DNA from: Acanthaster planci
Taxonomy: Eukaryota > Echinodermata > Asteroidea > Valvatida > Acanthasteridae
Direction: 5' to 3'
DNA length: 62,000 nt
Assembly (NCBI RefSeq): GCF_001949145.1
Contig: NW_019091363.1
Location: forward strand, 2,080,902 to 2,142,901
In this document: one piece after another, positions 32,905-45,769 of the stretch
How the letters are laid out: every line of letters starts with the position of its first letter
Position numbering within the stretch: position 1 is the stretch's first letter
Notes under the pieces: generated by a model
Seen by the model: the letters and a program-made list of their open reading frames with translations, nothing else
What the model was told of the DNA's origin: nothing
Database searches by the model: none
Translations under genes and position numbers: made by a program

Positions 32905-33534
32905 TTATTGACAGCGCCCTCTTGATTTTTGACAAGTTCGTGTGTCGGGTTCGGCTCAATTACGTAACGCAATGTTTACCGCGGTGAATACACGCTATTG
33001 CTAGAACCGCGTGCATGGAAGATTGTCAAAAAGAGCCACGATTGAGGAGGCCTATGTTTTCAAACTTGAAATGTAGCGTGTCAACTGGGGTGTGCCATTG
33101 GGTGTATCAAGCACACGATAACGCATGACGCAAGCTTCCATGACGGACCGTAAGTTTGCTCTGTGAAGACGTGCGAAGGCTCGTAGGACTGACGACGATT
33201 CGCTCCTCACATTTCACCCAGAATGCACTGCGGTAAACATTGCGTTGCGTCATCATGTTTAAATTTTAGGACTATTTCTGTCACTCAAAATAGTAAATTT
33301 TAATGCATGTTTTGAAGTGCCGCTTCACGGCAATAGTATAATCTGTTTAATTTTTTGCCAGTCACTTGTATTTGACAGAGGGCACTCTAACTTTGTCAAA
33401 TTGTATATCAAACATCTGAGATAAAGTTTTTCAAAGCATGTTCAGGAATATCGGAAAATGCTACAACTTAAGAAGGTGATGTTAGGAAAATCTCTGTTGA
33501 AAAGCAGTTTTAACGTTGAGGGCGCTTGTCAAAT
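32905..33534. mobile_element. Possible nested inverted-repeat element
   Basis: An outer pair: TTGACAGCGCCCTC near 32905 against GAGGGCGCTTGTCAA near 33520. An inner pair: ACGTAACGCAATGTTTACCG (32962) against CGGTAAACATTGCGTTGCGT (33231), nearly perfect over 25 bases. This could be one DNA transposon inserted in another or one element with long complex TIRs. No transposase is seen. Confidence 0.4.
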
Positions 33535-33747
33535 AGACCGTAAATTTTTCCCTGATCGTCTGCCAAGTCAGTATAATAGAGATCAGTGACCAAATCGTCA
33601 AGGAACCAGTCTATGAGCGCACCTCAGGGAACATCAACCTCTCAAATTACGAAGTCGGATACCAGACATCTAAAAATACGAAAATATTTACACACAGCAA
33701 CCTGTTGATACAGGCACAGGGTAATCCTCAACTTTTAGAGATTTTTT

Positions 33748-34014
33748 NNNNNNNNNNNNNNNNNNNNNNNNNNNNNNNNNNNNNNNNNNNNNNNNNNNNN
33801 NNNNNNNNNNNNNNNNNNNNNNNNNNNNNNNNNNNNNNNNNNNNNNNNNNNNNNNNNNNNNNNNNNNNNNNNNNNNNNNNNNNNNNNNNNNNNNNNNNNN
33901 NNNNNNNNNNNNNNNNNNNNNNNNNNNNNNNNNNNNNNNNNNNNNNNNNNNNNNNNNNNNNNNNNNNNNNNNNNNNNNNNNNNNNNNNNNNNNNNNNNNN
34001 NNNNNNNNNNNNNN
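33748..34014. other. Assembly gap (267 N)
   Basis: Unknown bases. The flanks are non-coding, so no gene is visibly interrupted. The true length may differ from the N count. Confidence 0.99.
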
Positions 34015-35883
34015 CGACATTCAATGTTGAACACGTAACTGTAGTAATATTTGATCCCTTCTTGGTTTTGTACTTGATTTCTACCTAAGACTGTTACCCC
34101 CCCCCGGTATAGTACAGCCAAGGGACATGTCATTAGGCCATGAGAATGAATATCCCGGATTTCAGCCTCTGTCCACCGCCTGCATACCACTGAAACAGCT
34201 GTCAAAAAATGTCATTATTTTCCAAAAAGTTATTTCTGAAAAATTGTTGTTTACCCATCGGGAATGGTTAAAGAAATGGCTGCGAAGTAAATCGGGAGTT
34301 CGTAGTGTGGCCGCGTACAAATAGTGTGATGCAAGACGGACTGAGAGCTTGTCTACTTTCAAGATTGGTTCCCTTCGCATGGACGCATACTCGCTATCAA
34401 TGTGCAGTATGTACACCAATTAATGAATAATGCAAAAAAGCCTCATGGGTTTCCAGACGAAAATTCAGGATGTTTATTCTCATGGCCTTACGTAATAAAC
34501 CACTGGGGCGTGACCATGCTTGCACGGCTCTACAAGCTGACACGCCTGACAGTCTCATGTACAGAATCACCGTATTCACATTGATTTTGTAGTGGACTCA
34601 TTGCAGTAATACATGTATTTGCCACCAGTCAGGTAAGCCAGGCTGCAAATGCAACATCACGCCATGTAACAAAAATTACATGTAAATGGTAATCGTCCTT
34701 GCCCTGACCCTCCAAAATGCCCTGACCCATTCTTTCAAAAAATTTTTTTAGTTTGAAAAGGGGGGGTTGTAAAAAAGTGCCGAAAATTTACACAAGAACC
34801 TATTCCAAGCTTACCCTTCGATCTGAGAATTTGCGCAAGACTACATGTACATGTACTTCACTTTTGATTGGAGGCTGTTCCATCTGCTCCACTCAATTTA
34901 AGGAAAGGGTGGTAAAATGGAACGGCACCACTGACTAATCAGACACAGCTGCTTCCGAATTATTGGCTGTGACTGCATGCAAAAACATACAGTCCAACCT
35001 TGTTAACAAGAGAACTGTTGATACAAGATTCTGTTGATATATTAAAGAAATGTTTAGGTCCCATTTCATTGCTTTCCTCTGGGTTTCTATTCCGGAAAGA
35101 GTTCCATGTATGGACAACACTAATTGTCCCTTAAAATGTTATAACAGCCATCCGAAAGTGATAAATCATTTACAATCATTTAAAATCACCATTTTTTTTT
35201 ACACGGCCTAACCATTTGATATTCAATGTTGACTGAGTAACAGTTTGATATTAAGGATGTGCAAAAGACAAAAAAAAAAAAAAAAGCTGCGCCACCACAC
35301 ACATACATGTAGGCCTACTGTACTAATAGTATTCATTAACGTGTAGCTTCTTTCTTTATATTGTACAATATGCCACCGGTATTTCTCCATGATCACACAA
35401 CTCTCTCCCATAGAGACAACCCGGGGCATTCTTCGGGGTCAAGCAAGCCCTCAAATGTCAAACTGGCTTTAACTAAAGTCCTGTCCGTGGATTTATGATA
35501 CATTATATGCTATCAGAAAGTATTAAACAACATCTCCAAAAAAATTAAAGATAGCAGCGAAAATATTATAAAGCATTTACTCAGAAAACACTTGGAATGT
35601 TTTCAAAGCAGTCTCACAGGATTTGTGCACATGTCCTTGTACTAGGATGAACACTAGTATCCATCTTGGGCTAATGTGAGACCTTATGTAAAGCCATGTA
35701 GGCATCCATTCTCATTCTAATTACCAAGTGTCTCATTTTTATATACAGGCATACCCCCTTCACCCCAAAAACCTCACTCTTAAAACTATTAAAATACCAG
35801 GGTCCAGGATTGCGGAATTCTTTTACTACACTGCTACAAAGATACCTATAGCTAGAAATTCTCCTGCGCAACCGGTAGGCCTA

Positions 35884-36444
35884 CAGTAAAGTCAAGAATT
35901 TTCTGCTTTCTGAAAGTCAAGTTCTGTTTTCTTCCGCTTTCTACAGTGCGGGTACAAAAACTGCATGTGACTGTACATACATGTACGTACATGTACTGTA
36001 GGTCTATATTTACCGTACATCTACAGGTATCTTTGGCACAATGATACATGTAGGGCCTACACGCACCGTGCCACTGTGATCTTGGACTGGTCCCCGTCCC
36101 TATTGATTTATTCATAAGCCGTGAGACGTCTGGACACTATGTACATGTAGGGAACGGGGACCTGTGCGATCTCCGCAGTGTGGAGCCAGAGGAAATCAAT
36201 ACTGCGGTATTGCAAAGGAAAAACAGGAGGGGAAACGCTACCAAATGTTACTTTCAAATTGAGTTAAACAGTGACAATGAGTTGTCATTCCTAATTTGGG
36301 TTCATATTTATTTGATTAATTGTGCAGAAATTATCAAAAATATTTATTTGTTTTTTTTTTTACAGAGAATTGCGTTTTCTGCTTTCTACCCCAAAATCCG
36401 CAATTTTCGCGGATTTTCTGCAAAGCGAAAAATTCTTGACTTTA
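35884..36444. mobile_element. Possible 560-bp TIR element
   Basis: Left TAAAGTCAAGAATTTT and right AAAATTCTTGACTTTA form a perfect 16-bp inverted pair, with weaker similarity beyond. Inside lies a second short inverted pair around GGTCCCCGT and ACGGGGACC. No coding capacity and no clear target duplication. Confidence 0.4.
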
Positions 36445-36717
36445 GCCTACAGTGTATGCTCGTGACAAGGGGAGATTTGAAAGAGCTGGAATACATGTAT
36501 CTTCTCTAAATCAGAAATGGTTGTTAGCCCATCTCAGACATTTCATTGGCACAGTATCACTGAATATGTTCCCTTCCTCTCAAAGTATCAAGTTAGCATT
36601 CACCAGGTCAGTGGAGCAAACATACGCAGTACATGAAGCAGATGATCCCTTTACCTGTTGGACGTTGGGGATGCATTGTGGGATTGGACGACAAACAAGC
36701 AAGGCATTTTGTGCAGA

Positions 36718-36763
36718 GCCCTAGTGGAAATTTACCTGTGGCCCTAGCGGAAATTTACCTGTG
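36718..36763 (+). repeat. 23-bp tandem duplicate
   Basis: GCCCTAGTGGAAATTTACCT and its next three bases occur twice in direct tandem, differing at one position (T or C). Confidence 0.85.
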
Positions 36764-38463
36764 AAACATTAATCTTTTTCCATTTTGTTACACACTCCAA
36801 TTCGAACCATGCTCTTTTCACAGAGTGTTGCATCATTGTAGATTTGGGATAAAAATACATTTTCAAACCTGAAATAGTGAAGCTCACCTGAAAAAGAAAA
36901 ATTTAGGAAATTCCTTCGGAAAATACCAGCATTTGTCTCGGACCAAGATAATATTAATAACTTAGTATTGGCCAATTGAAGCTAATTCATCTTACATTGA
37001 CTAGTGCTACGCATTTTTTAGACTAAAATGACTGTATCCACTCAAGAAGACAATTAAAGATGATTTTTGACTTCACTAAATCTGTCATGTCTGTGTGCAT
37101 ATCACTGTATGGAGATTCTGCTCAATTAATAAATCTCATACATTGTGAAAAAAGTGTGTTTACAAACATATTTCTGTCTGCAAAATATTGTCGAATGAAA
37201 ACTTCAAGTCCAAAGACAATATTCCCCGGGCCCCCACCAAAAAGTTTTGAGAATAGTATGCTAACTTTGGTCTTCAACAGTACATGAGTACATTGCAGGG
37301 CTAACTCTCCTTCCTATTAAAACATGTACAATGTAGGTGACCCATCTCATGAGCTGAAGTGACCACATCACACACACACCCAAGTGTGTATTTGCCTGCA
37401 ACTGGGGACCCCCTATTGTTCCTCTTTTGTATGTAACTTAAACTTTTTTAGAAGACCACCCATATGTTTTGTATACAGTTGTCAATCGGGGACCCTCTGT
37501 CAATGGGGGACCTTATTGTCTTCTATTGTTCAAGGTCCCCAGTTGAATACAGAAACAAACTCACACACACATAGAAGTCCACAGATACCAGTAGGATGTG
37601 TCACATGAATCTTTGCTCTCCGTTACATTGCTCTGACTGGCAGAGAAGAACAGGTCCTATATTTGGGGCAAATTGAATCTGTCACAAAGTACAGTGCTGA
37701 TACATTATAAGGCCCTGTGGGCATAGAGCAGATTTTATTATGTAGGCAGCTGCAGGTACACTGTACTTTGATTTTGTCCCATTTTTTTAAGCCACCTCCT
37801 GCTCATCATGCAGCACCCAGGGGAAACCCTTGCAGATTGTACCAGCTATATACCAAGAGCTGATGAGTATGGCCTTGTTAACCATTATCCCATGGGGCGA
37901 TTCTGTACTTTTGTTTGTTTTACCCTGTAAGGTGTATCTGACACCTTAAAATGAATACAGTAAAAGTTTTTTCAATACACCGGTACACGAAAGTCTGTAC
38001 TCTACTGAATATTCACAATCCACCTTTGTCCAGGAACAAGATATCCTACCGTACATATTGTACAGTGCATGTACAGTAGGTGTACTCGTTTCGAAATTGT
38101 ATTGATGTGAAGTTCTGCATGTATACTCCAAACAAATTTGACAAAACCCGGGCATTTCCCTTGTTAAATTTTGCGTGGGAGGGTTACGTGTTCATGTATG
38201 ATGTTTGTACAATACACTTAAAGAACAGTTTTGCAACATTGATGATGTTGCTGGTTTTGTGACTTGGTGTGTGGTACCAGCACCTTATTAGGGACCATGT
38301 AACATTTTAGTAAAATCCTTGAGATTGCACCTTTATGTTTCAGTTAACATTATTTTCAATTTTTGTTCTGCTACAGGTATTTTTATCTGTACTCATGCAT
38401 GTATGTTGGGACATTGAGTTTTTTTTATGCCAATATGAATTTGCAGATTTTGACTTATGAACG

Positions 38464-38800
38464 TCAGTGATGATGCATTAATTTGTGCACAAAAAGCCTT
38501 AGATGTTTGTACTCCTCTATCAAAGATTTTCATTTCCTTTGGCTATTTATGTTTTCAAAGAGTAAATTTGGGGTTGAAAATCTGAACACAAAAAAACGCA
38601 ATGGAACATGTCTACCTGGATTTTCATGGCATGAACAGTGCCCTTTGTTTGCCCCTTACTTGTTTTGAAAAACTTGGTATATTTTGAATGTTTATTAAAG
38701 AGTGCACTTTACAGCTCACATGTAATTCCAAAAAGATTGCAAATAGTTTCTATACATCGAAGATAAGTTTAAACATGCTCAAAAAGTCATTCGGAGAAAA
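38464..38800 (+). repeat. Uncharacterised interspersed repeat, copy A
   Basis: Aligns by eye with 44834-45258 through shared ordered blocks: CTGTGCA/GTGCACA..., TAGATGTTT, ATTTCC.TTT, ATGTTTTCAAAGA, GGGGTTgAAAATcTGAA, TTTAAAgAGTGcACTTT, AATTCCAAAA.GAT, GCTCAAAAAGT. The two copies are diverged and in the same orientation. No frame in it resembles a protein. Confidence 0.5.
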
Positions 38801-38908
38801 ATTCATGGCATTGTTCCCTTCTGACTGGCACCCCTGAAATGAAACCACCGGGGGAAGTTCAATTGATCAGAATTTTACATTGTACTAACTTAGAACACCG
38901 GTAGTTTG

Positions 38909-39150
38909 GGCGCGGATTACCAGGGAGAATCAGTTGGTACCGGTAGAGTGCTCAGCTGGTACATACATGTACATTGTTCTGGAAACTGGTGGTTCCAATC
39001 CTGTCAATTACATGTACTTTGTTCACCTTCACAAGGTTGTAAGTTCACATCCCACTCCAGTCACCTTCTAGTCAGTTTCCTTGTGGTTCATTTGATGATT
39101 CTCGGAATGTACAAGAACAGTACGCAGACTGCGTAGTAGTCACACACAGT
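38909..39150 (+). mobile_element. Probable degenerate tRNA-derived SINE
   Basis: The head resembles a tRNA: AATCAGTTGGTA..GAGTG (A box region) and GTGGTTCCAATCC (B box at 38991-39001, one change from GGTTCGAATCC). The A box region is interrupted by an extra CCGGTA and the arm after it by TACATACATGTACAT. A B-box-like GTTCACATCCC follows at about 39041. The 3' border is arbitrary, and it is unlikely to be a working tRNA gene because spacing and stems are broken. Confidence 0.4.
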
Positions 39151-40199
39151 CTAGCCTGGGGGTCTGCTGGTCATAGCATGCCCAGCACGATTCTGAAAGA
39201 TTTTTTGTAAAATTATTGGTGTCACAAATTTCAGATCCTGTCGAAAACGTACACTGTACTCTGGTGTTCAGTGTTCACATGCCTCGTCAGTCCCGATTGT
39301 GCTACACAGCACAACAGTAATGTATGCTGCTTTGAATAAAAACAAATCTGTGAATTTACTAAGTTGTCAACAATTGTACCAAGTACATGTATGTACCGGT
39401 AGGATTTGAGTTATGGTGTATTGTCATGAGAAGATAAACAAATGTCTGCCTTCAGTTCACTTTTAATCACCAGTAATTGTTTAAGCTTATCCCTAATGGA
39501 CTCTCCAGACATAGACACTGCATCATCACACAAATGTCATTGTGGGTACATTCATATTTCATAAAGCCCACTTGGGCTTGTAGTGCTGTTATGTACATGT
39601 ACGTACACATTGCCACAAGCGTGTTGGGTTGGTACCATAATCCATATTGGTAGTCCATCAATCAATGTTAGGAGTGACCCTACACTCTCATTGCTGAAGA
39701 TACCAGGCCTCTGTCTCATTTGAAGTTGCCAGTCGGTGCTGTTTTTATGCTGGATCCACTTTATTAAATTCATTCCTGCTTGAAAGTATGCCATGTCAAC
39801 ACAAGCACAGCCATGGAGTGGAGTCGAAGACCAGCCCAGAAGGGATACTGCATTACCAGTCTGTCCTGGGTGTACATGGAGAATGCGACCATTGTAAGTT
39901 TACTGGATGAGGATGGGAGATGGCTGTACATGTACACGTATATTTGAAAGCAGGGAAGATCCATGTGTGATGGTGTGTGCGTGACACCAATTACTGGTTT
40001 TGAAGGACAACTTGGTAGCAAGTGCATGCTACAAGATCCAATCTTGCCGTCGAAAATGTTTCATTTTGGCTCGATTGTTAAGTTGCTTGAAGTTTGAATT
40101 GAGATTGCTCATAATTGTGCTAACTGATCAGTGCACATGTGTATCATGTATTCTTTGGGATAATGTTATTAATTATGACACTGTCTTAAGATCAGAATT

Positions 40200-43150
40200 A
40201 TATTCCAATATATGTACATGTAGCACGGACTTCCAGCTTGAGATCTGTACCTGTAAGATACATGTATAAACTGAGATACCGCAACAAAACTGTTTATGGT
40301 ACACATGTGGTGGTTGTAATATTATTGAATAGGTTTTTACATGCAAAACTGTACACCGGTGTGTTCTGATCTGTTCTTGTTTCAAGAACTTGTTGTGATA
40401 CAAGGTTCATGTACCGGTATACATGAAGTACATACATGTATGTACATTTGTGCCAGTACATTGTGTTAAGTGCATTCACTGATGCTACATGTATGCACGT
40501 ACTTTGTACAGGTAGGGCAATACACAGAATTACAATTACAATTACATCTTCTGTGTGAATGTTTTGCCAGTGTCAACGATTGTGTTCAATTTATACATTT
40601 GTTATTACACAGTACAGTGTTGCATACATATGTATGTACCTACCGTACATATACAGTGTACCCTACATGTACCTACAGCTACTGGTATACATGTATGTAC
40701 TTTGAGTATCTACATGTAGTGTACATTTGTACATGTAGGCCTTCCCTACGTGAAGGGGACAGTTTCAATTTTGGGACTGTGTTGCGGAACAGAAATGTTT
40801 CCCCCACAGCATTTTTGGTCCGCACAAAATAGATGAAAAGACGACTATGTGTATGTGCGTCAGCCTACTGTACATGTACATGTATGTCTCCACTTGACTA
40901 GTAGTTACCTATACATTGTTACATGTACATGTACCGGTACATTACATGTACAGTGTACATGTACATGCAGTGGAATACAGTGCACTGTTATGATACAGTC
41001 TTGTTCAGCAACTGAAAGTTGTGCTGTTGTGCATTTACATGTACAAATACTGTATCCAGAAAGGGCTGTAGGTACCATCGCAGTACTTGGAATTATACAT
41101 GTACAATGCACATGATACAAGTGCTCAGTGCATGTACTAGTATACATGTATGGCATGTAATGGATCTTCAAAGCTGTCTGAAATCAAGGAAAGTCGGTGG
41201 GTGTAGGTTTCTAGAGAAAGACATTAACTGCTCTATTTACATGTACACGTGTACCAGTATGAATCATGCAGGAAAGGGCAAGTGCCCTCAAAATACATGT
41301 ACGCAATAGTAATTTGTCACTTACAACCTCATCAGTCAAAATATAACTACTGGCCATGCTCATGGTAAACCTTGTAACACACGTACCACACTGTTTGCTT
41401 TCTAATGTTAGGAATGCATACTCTTCACCAACACACATTGTCATACATTGTACGGTAAATTCATCGATTCCCAATTCTGTGAGTCAAGATATCAATTTCT
41501 TGGCCCAATACATGTACATGTTTGCCAATTGTTGTATTGATTAAGAAATGAGTAATTGACATTTCTGACATCAGGGTTTAAACATCTGTGATAATTTGTG
41601 AAGTAAAGTACGTGTTCAAATTTCACTGACAAATTGTCATCCTGGCAGTTGCCATGTTCAGTTGAGTTGACACATTCACAACACCTACCAGTATGCATAT
41701 TGGTACACAGTGTCCTTCATCTTTATGGTTTAATTTTCTCAGCAGGAGATGAATAATTTGATCAGGTTAATAACCAAAGCTTGAGCCACTGCATACGGTG
41801 TCTACACATACAGCCCCCTGCTCGCCCCCACAGTGAATTTATGAAGGCACACGCCACTGGCAACTGTGATGGCAGTACATGCGTCACTGCTTTGAATCTC
41901 TCATTTAATTGTTCTAATATTGCCATGGTTATGGACCATGGCTTAAGAGACTGTAGTACTTTTTTCTTGGAATACATGAACTGTCCTATTCATTTTGGGG
42001 GGGGGAGGCAATCAGGAGGGGATGGAGGAAATATATTTTAAACACTTACATACATGTCACATGTATGATGTACCGTACATTGTATGTGCATACATGTACT
42101 CATGCATTTGAAGGGATTGCCCTTTTGGCCAAATGTTTTGACATGTACAGGTATTTATGGGGGCAGTGAATGAAAAAATGTTGATTGCTTGATATTTATC
42201 GGTTTTTTTAGCCTGGATGGGCAGTGCCGGGTGGCACCACCCAGTACTGCACATTTCCACCCAGCTCTCGGGTTCAAATTGGCTGTGCCGCCCACACGGA
42301 TTTTCCAAAAAATGAACTTGAATATTACTGAAAATGTACCAGTGTCAGAAAACATTGAGAATGTCTAGCTAGCATTGTTACAAGATCCGGATGTGGAATT
42401 ATGGGATATAAAGTAGCCTCCCCCGAGGCAGCGTGCACGAGTTCGTAGTCTTGGCTCAAGACCAGCCGAACAGCGGTATCAATAGAGGGTGCAAATCCAA
42501 TCCAGCTGCCGGTGTGAACCTCAAGAGCTCCGCTCAACGCTTCCCAATCCAAAAATTTACCCCGAATTTAAATGGCTCTAGCTAGAACGCTGATATTTAT
42601 AACAAGATTATTAACATACTATGCATATTAGTTATACATGTACATGTAGTTGTAGCACATTTTTGTTGCCATTTGCTTTAAATAAACTGTGAAGATCCTT
42701 GACTGCAGTTGGAATGTAATAAGTTGACTTTGTCAAATGTTACAAATGTGATGAATGCAGTGCATGTGGGTACACACAAGTGCGTCAGTGCCAGCTTGCC
42801 CGTTACAGACTAATACAGCAGTGTAGGCTAATTAGGCTTTCATTTTGTGGTTGATTCTTGTGAAATGGTGATTCATGTTCATGTAAACGGAGGGCTTGCA
42901 CAGGTAACTTTTTAAAATTTACACCAAAAAAAGGGGTAACCTTCACTGTTTTCCCATCACATATCTGCAGTCCCTGATTACATGTTCATGTACCTGGATG
43001 CTGCTGTACACATGAGGCTTACCATGTACATGTACATATACATGTAGTACATTGTGTACGTATGTGTTATGTGAATATACATGTGACTGTTGTTTTATGT
43101 AACAGAACGTGTGTACATGTATACAGTACATGTAACACATCATAGCAGCT
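40200..43150. repeat. Block dense in TACATGTA and TACCGGTA words
   Basis: Overlapping palindromes such as ACATGTACATGTACCGGTAC recur every few tens of bases, singly or in short runs, rather than as one microsatellite. The block has no recognised gene; the open frames in it are rich in His, Val, Cys and Met-Tyr because they translate these words. Confidence 0.7.
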
Positions 43151-45470
43151 GTGGTGCATCTGTTTACATCTGTTTTCTGTTCATTATAATCATCGTTACT
43201 TTGACAGTACAAGCAGTGTGAAGATCTTGATGTGCCACATGATTCACAGGTCTGGCAGCTGCCAAAGTGGGAAATATTCCACCGGAACTTGAAAGTCACC
43301 ATTCAGAGAGCTGGGCCTAATTTGTGGGGTTAACCTATAAGGAGGAAATGTGTTGCTTGGAAAATTCTTTGTGTTGGCAAAATGAAGTCCCAGAAACCAG
43401 GGGTTACTTCCATGACCTGCTGAGTGAAGAAATTGGCAAAGTGCAGAAAGTACATGTACAGGTACCGTATGTATGCCTTTGCAGCGAAACCGGTCACCAG
43501 TCAAAAACAATATGTTTATTGTCTGTGACAGTAGTCTAGTGCCTGGACTGGTTTCTTATGGTCCTTGCCGGCCTTCATGCAACGGCACTGACTATGTGAC
43601 ATACATGTAACTACATGTACCAATGCGGGGCATTCACGCACTGAATCCAGATCCCTTGCACAGTCCAGTCCATTTGCTCAACTTCTCCCCCCCCTCCCCC
43701 CCAAAAAAATCTTGGGGAATTTTTGTTCCGCCCACTGCAGCTGAGTCTCTGCTGATTGGTTCACACATGGCACTGCGCATTTCATGTGTTCCCAAAAGCA
43801 CCCCGAAAATTAACATCTATATGTATGCATGATATGCACGTATGTAATGGCATGCATACGCTCAGTGTTAAACTTGTTAACCCTTGACCTTCAACAAGCA
43901 ATTGTTTATTGACATTATAATTTACCTTGAGCTGAGCTACATGCATTAATGTATTGTGCATGGGGAGACACCTACATTGTAGACCACTGTGACCATTGCC
44001 CTGTTAATTCTTGCTAAGCACATTTAAATTGTCTAATCATCAATTTCCTTCTGAGATGCATCATGAATGCAGTCCCGTCTTTAAGCTACAAAATGACGTA
44101 TTGCTTGGCCGCTTACCTGTTGTTGCTTATTAAACAAATAATATAGCAAATCAATGCCAAAGTGGAAATTTAATCATGCTGTTACTAATGTCATTAATAA
44201 GTGACTCAAAATGAGAAGTTTTACCAAAAAATAAAAGTAAAATTAAAGTACATGTGAAGACATACTGGTATGAATTGTACACGTTGCTTTCACATGTAAA
44301 ACTGTGATTAAAGCAAGATTGGATTTGTGATAAATGTGTCTTGGATTATTTTCATCTACTGGTAATATACATGTAAACATGTTCAAGTCCCAAAGTGCCC
44401 TTTTCTTTTGTAAGTGAATTGAAACTAAAAGCATTGCACCTAGTGCTTTCCTCCATGCCGCTAACTGTTCATGTGCCCGACTTCACTTAAATGCCACCCT
44501 ACATATTCCCTGCTGAAAATGAATGAAAGTTGACAGAAGAGTTGAGCCCAACTGATGAACAGGAGTCAATCAGCTTTTGGCCCAGTGCTCTTTGCTGAGA
44601 GTTGAGCTCTAGCTATTCTTTAAAGGAGCAATTACATGTATAATTCAGTTCTTTAACTACAATCCTGGAAATTTCACCTGCCGTACAGTGTAATTGTGTT
44701 TTTAATTAACCCTGTTTTCAATGTTTGTTTGCTATTTTAATGCCATATTTTGGAGCAGTTTTGTTTTTATGGTCATACATTTTGGATATTCATGAGCAGA
44801 ATTGCGATGTCTTCCTAGGCACTTAACCTTAATGTCGCACTGATCTGTGCAGCAAAATGCTAGATGTTTTTGTTCTCGTATTTTAATGTCATAAATTTCC
44901 ATTTCTCTGGCAGTGTATAGTTAGGTAAGTGTAACTGGCAGTAAGCCAGTGAGCAGCCTTGTCCAGAAATGTTTTCAAAGAACAAATATGGGGTTCAAAA
45001 TTTGAAAATGGAGACATGGCAACTGAACAGTACCTCCCTGATTTACCGGGTACATGTACATCACAGCAACAGCACCCTTATTTATTCAGGAAAGCTCAGA
45101 TAATTGTAAATGTTTAAAAAAGTGTACTTTTCATTGAATACATTTACATGTATGTATGTATGTATACTGGTAAATTCCAAAAGGATTTCAGCTGTCAACT
45201 TGTCATACATTTACACTGAGGAAGACTTTAAAGATGCACAAAAAGTGGATCTTCATCCTTCAATGTACATGTATGTGTTTGGGCTGTGGTCTAAAGGTTT
45301 GTCCTCTGTGTATAGCAATGCCACAAGTGATCCATTTGAGGTTCAGTCGATTCTGTCTAGACAGGGAGTGGTTCTCTCTTCAGTGAATTAATTACAAGTG
45401 TACTGTCATTGGTGATTTTACATCGAAGGACCCGAACAACACCCACAGTCATTCTGAAACATTCTCATTG
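43150..45470. other. Non-coding stretch with interspersed repeat copy B at its end
   Basis: No exon, RNA gene or intact transposon recognised. It contains G/C homopolymers near 43690 and the second copy of the uncharacterised repeat (44834-45258). Confidence 0.5.
44834..45258 (+). repeat. Uncharacterised interspersed repeat, copy B
   Basis: Second copy of the repeat at 38464, longer chiefly because of extra TACATGTATGTATGTA-type sequence before the AATTCCAAAAGGAT block and a GGGTACATGTACAT insertion near 45050, plus an additional stretch before ATGTTTTCAAAGA. Confidence 0.5.
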
Positions 45471-45755
45471 GGGGGAGCAGGTCATAGCGATGGTGTAGTG
45501 GTTCTTTCCTCGCTTTCCACCAATGAGGCCGGGGTTCGAGTCCTGGCTTGGCCCAGGCTTTAAGTGCATTTGGTTTCCAGTCCATACTCACTCTCGCAGG
45601 TTTTCTCCGAGTACTCCAGTTTCCTCCTGCTCCTAGTACTGGACCTTCTTCCTAACTCCGTAATGTGATGCTGATTAATAAAGCATATGAATAAATGTAT
45701 AGGTATTGGTGCAAATGGCCTGAGATGCTGAAAGCGCCATTAAAACAAAACAACA
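45471..45755 (+). mobile_element. tRNA-derived SINE with target duplication
   Basis: Pol III promoter: A box TGGTGTAGTGG at 45491-45501 and perfect B box GGTTCGAGTCC at 45533-45543. A body follows, including GTTTTCTCCGAGTACTCCAG, then a 3' end AAAGCGCCATTAAAAC and an A/C-rich tail. Flanking direct repeats AACATTCTCATTG (left) and AACATTCTTATTA (right) differ at two positions. About 285 bases, probably mobilised by a LINE in trans. The body phrase is, from memory, shared with SINEs of other marine invertebrates. Confidence 0.8.
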
Positions 45756-45769
45756 AACATTCTTATTAG

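Larger units (their letters stand above)
34015..38460. other. Non-coding region after the gap
   Basis: No convincing exon. It contains a poly(A) run near 35270, a TIR pair at 35884-36444, a 23-bp duplicate at 36718-36763, and a block with repeated GGGGACC words (about 37398-37545) whose ends, CAACTGGGGACC and GGTCCCCAGTTG, are inverted. Confidence 0.5.

Noticed and set aside
40470-41309. Several His/Cys/Val-rich open frames on both strands
   Set aside because: They translate repeated ACATGTAC sequence (Met-Tyr, His-Val, Cys-Thr) and overlap on both strands.
42205-42552. Possible second tRNA-like or SINE region (GGTTCAAATTGG; minus-strand GAGGTTCACACC)
   Set aside because: B-box resemblance only; no matching A box at proper spacing and no target duplication.
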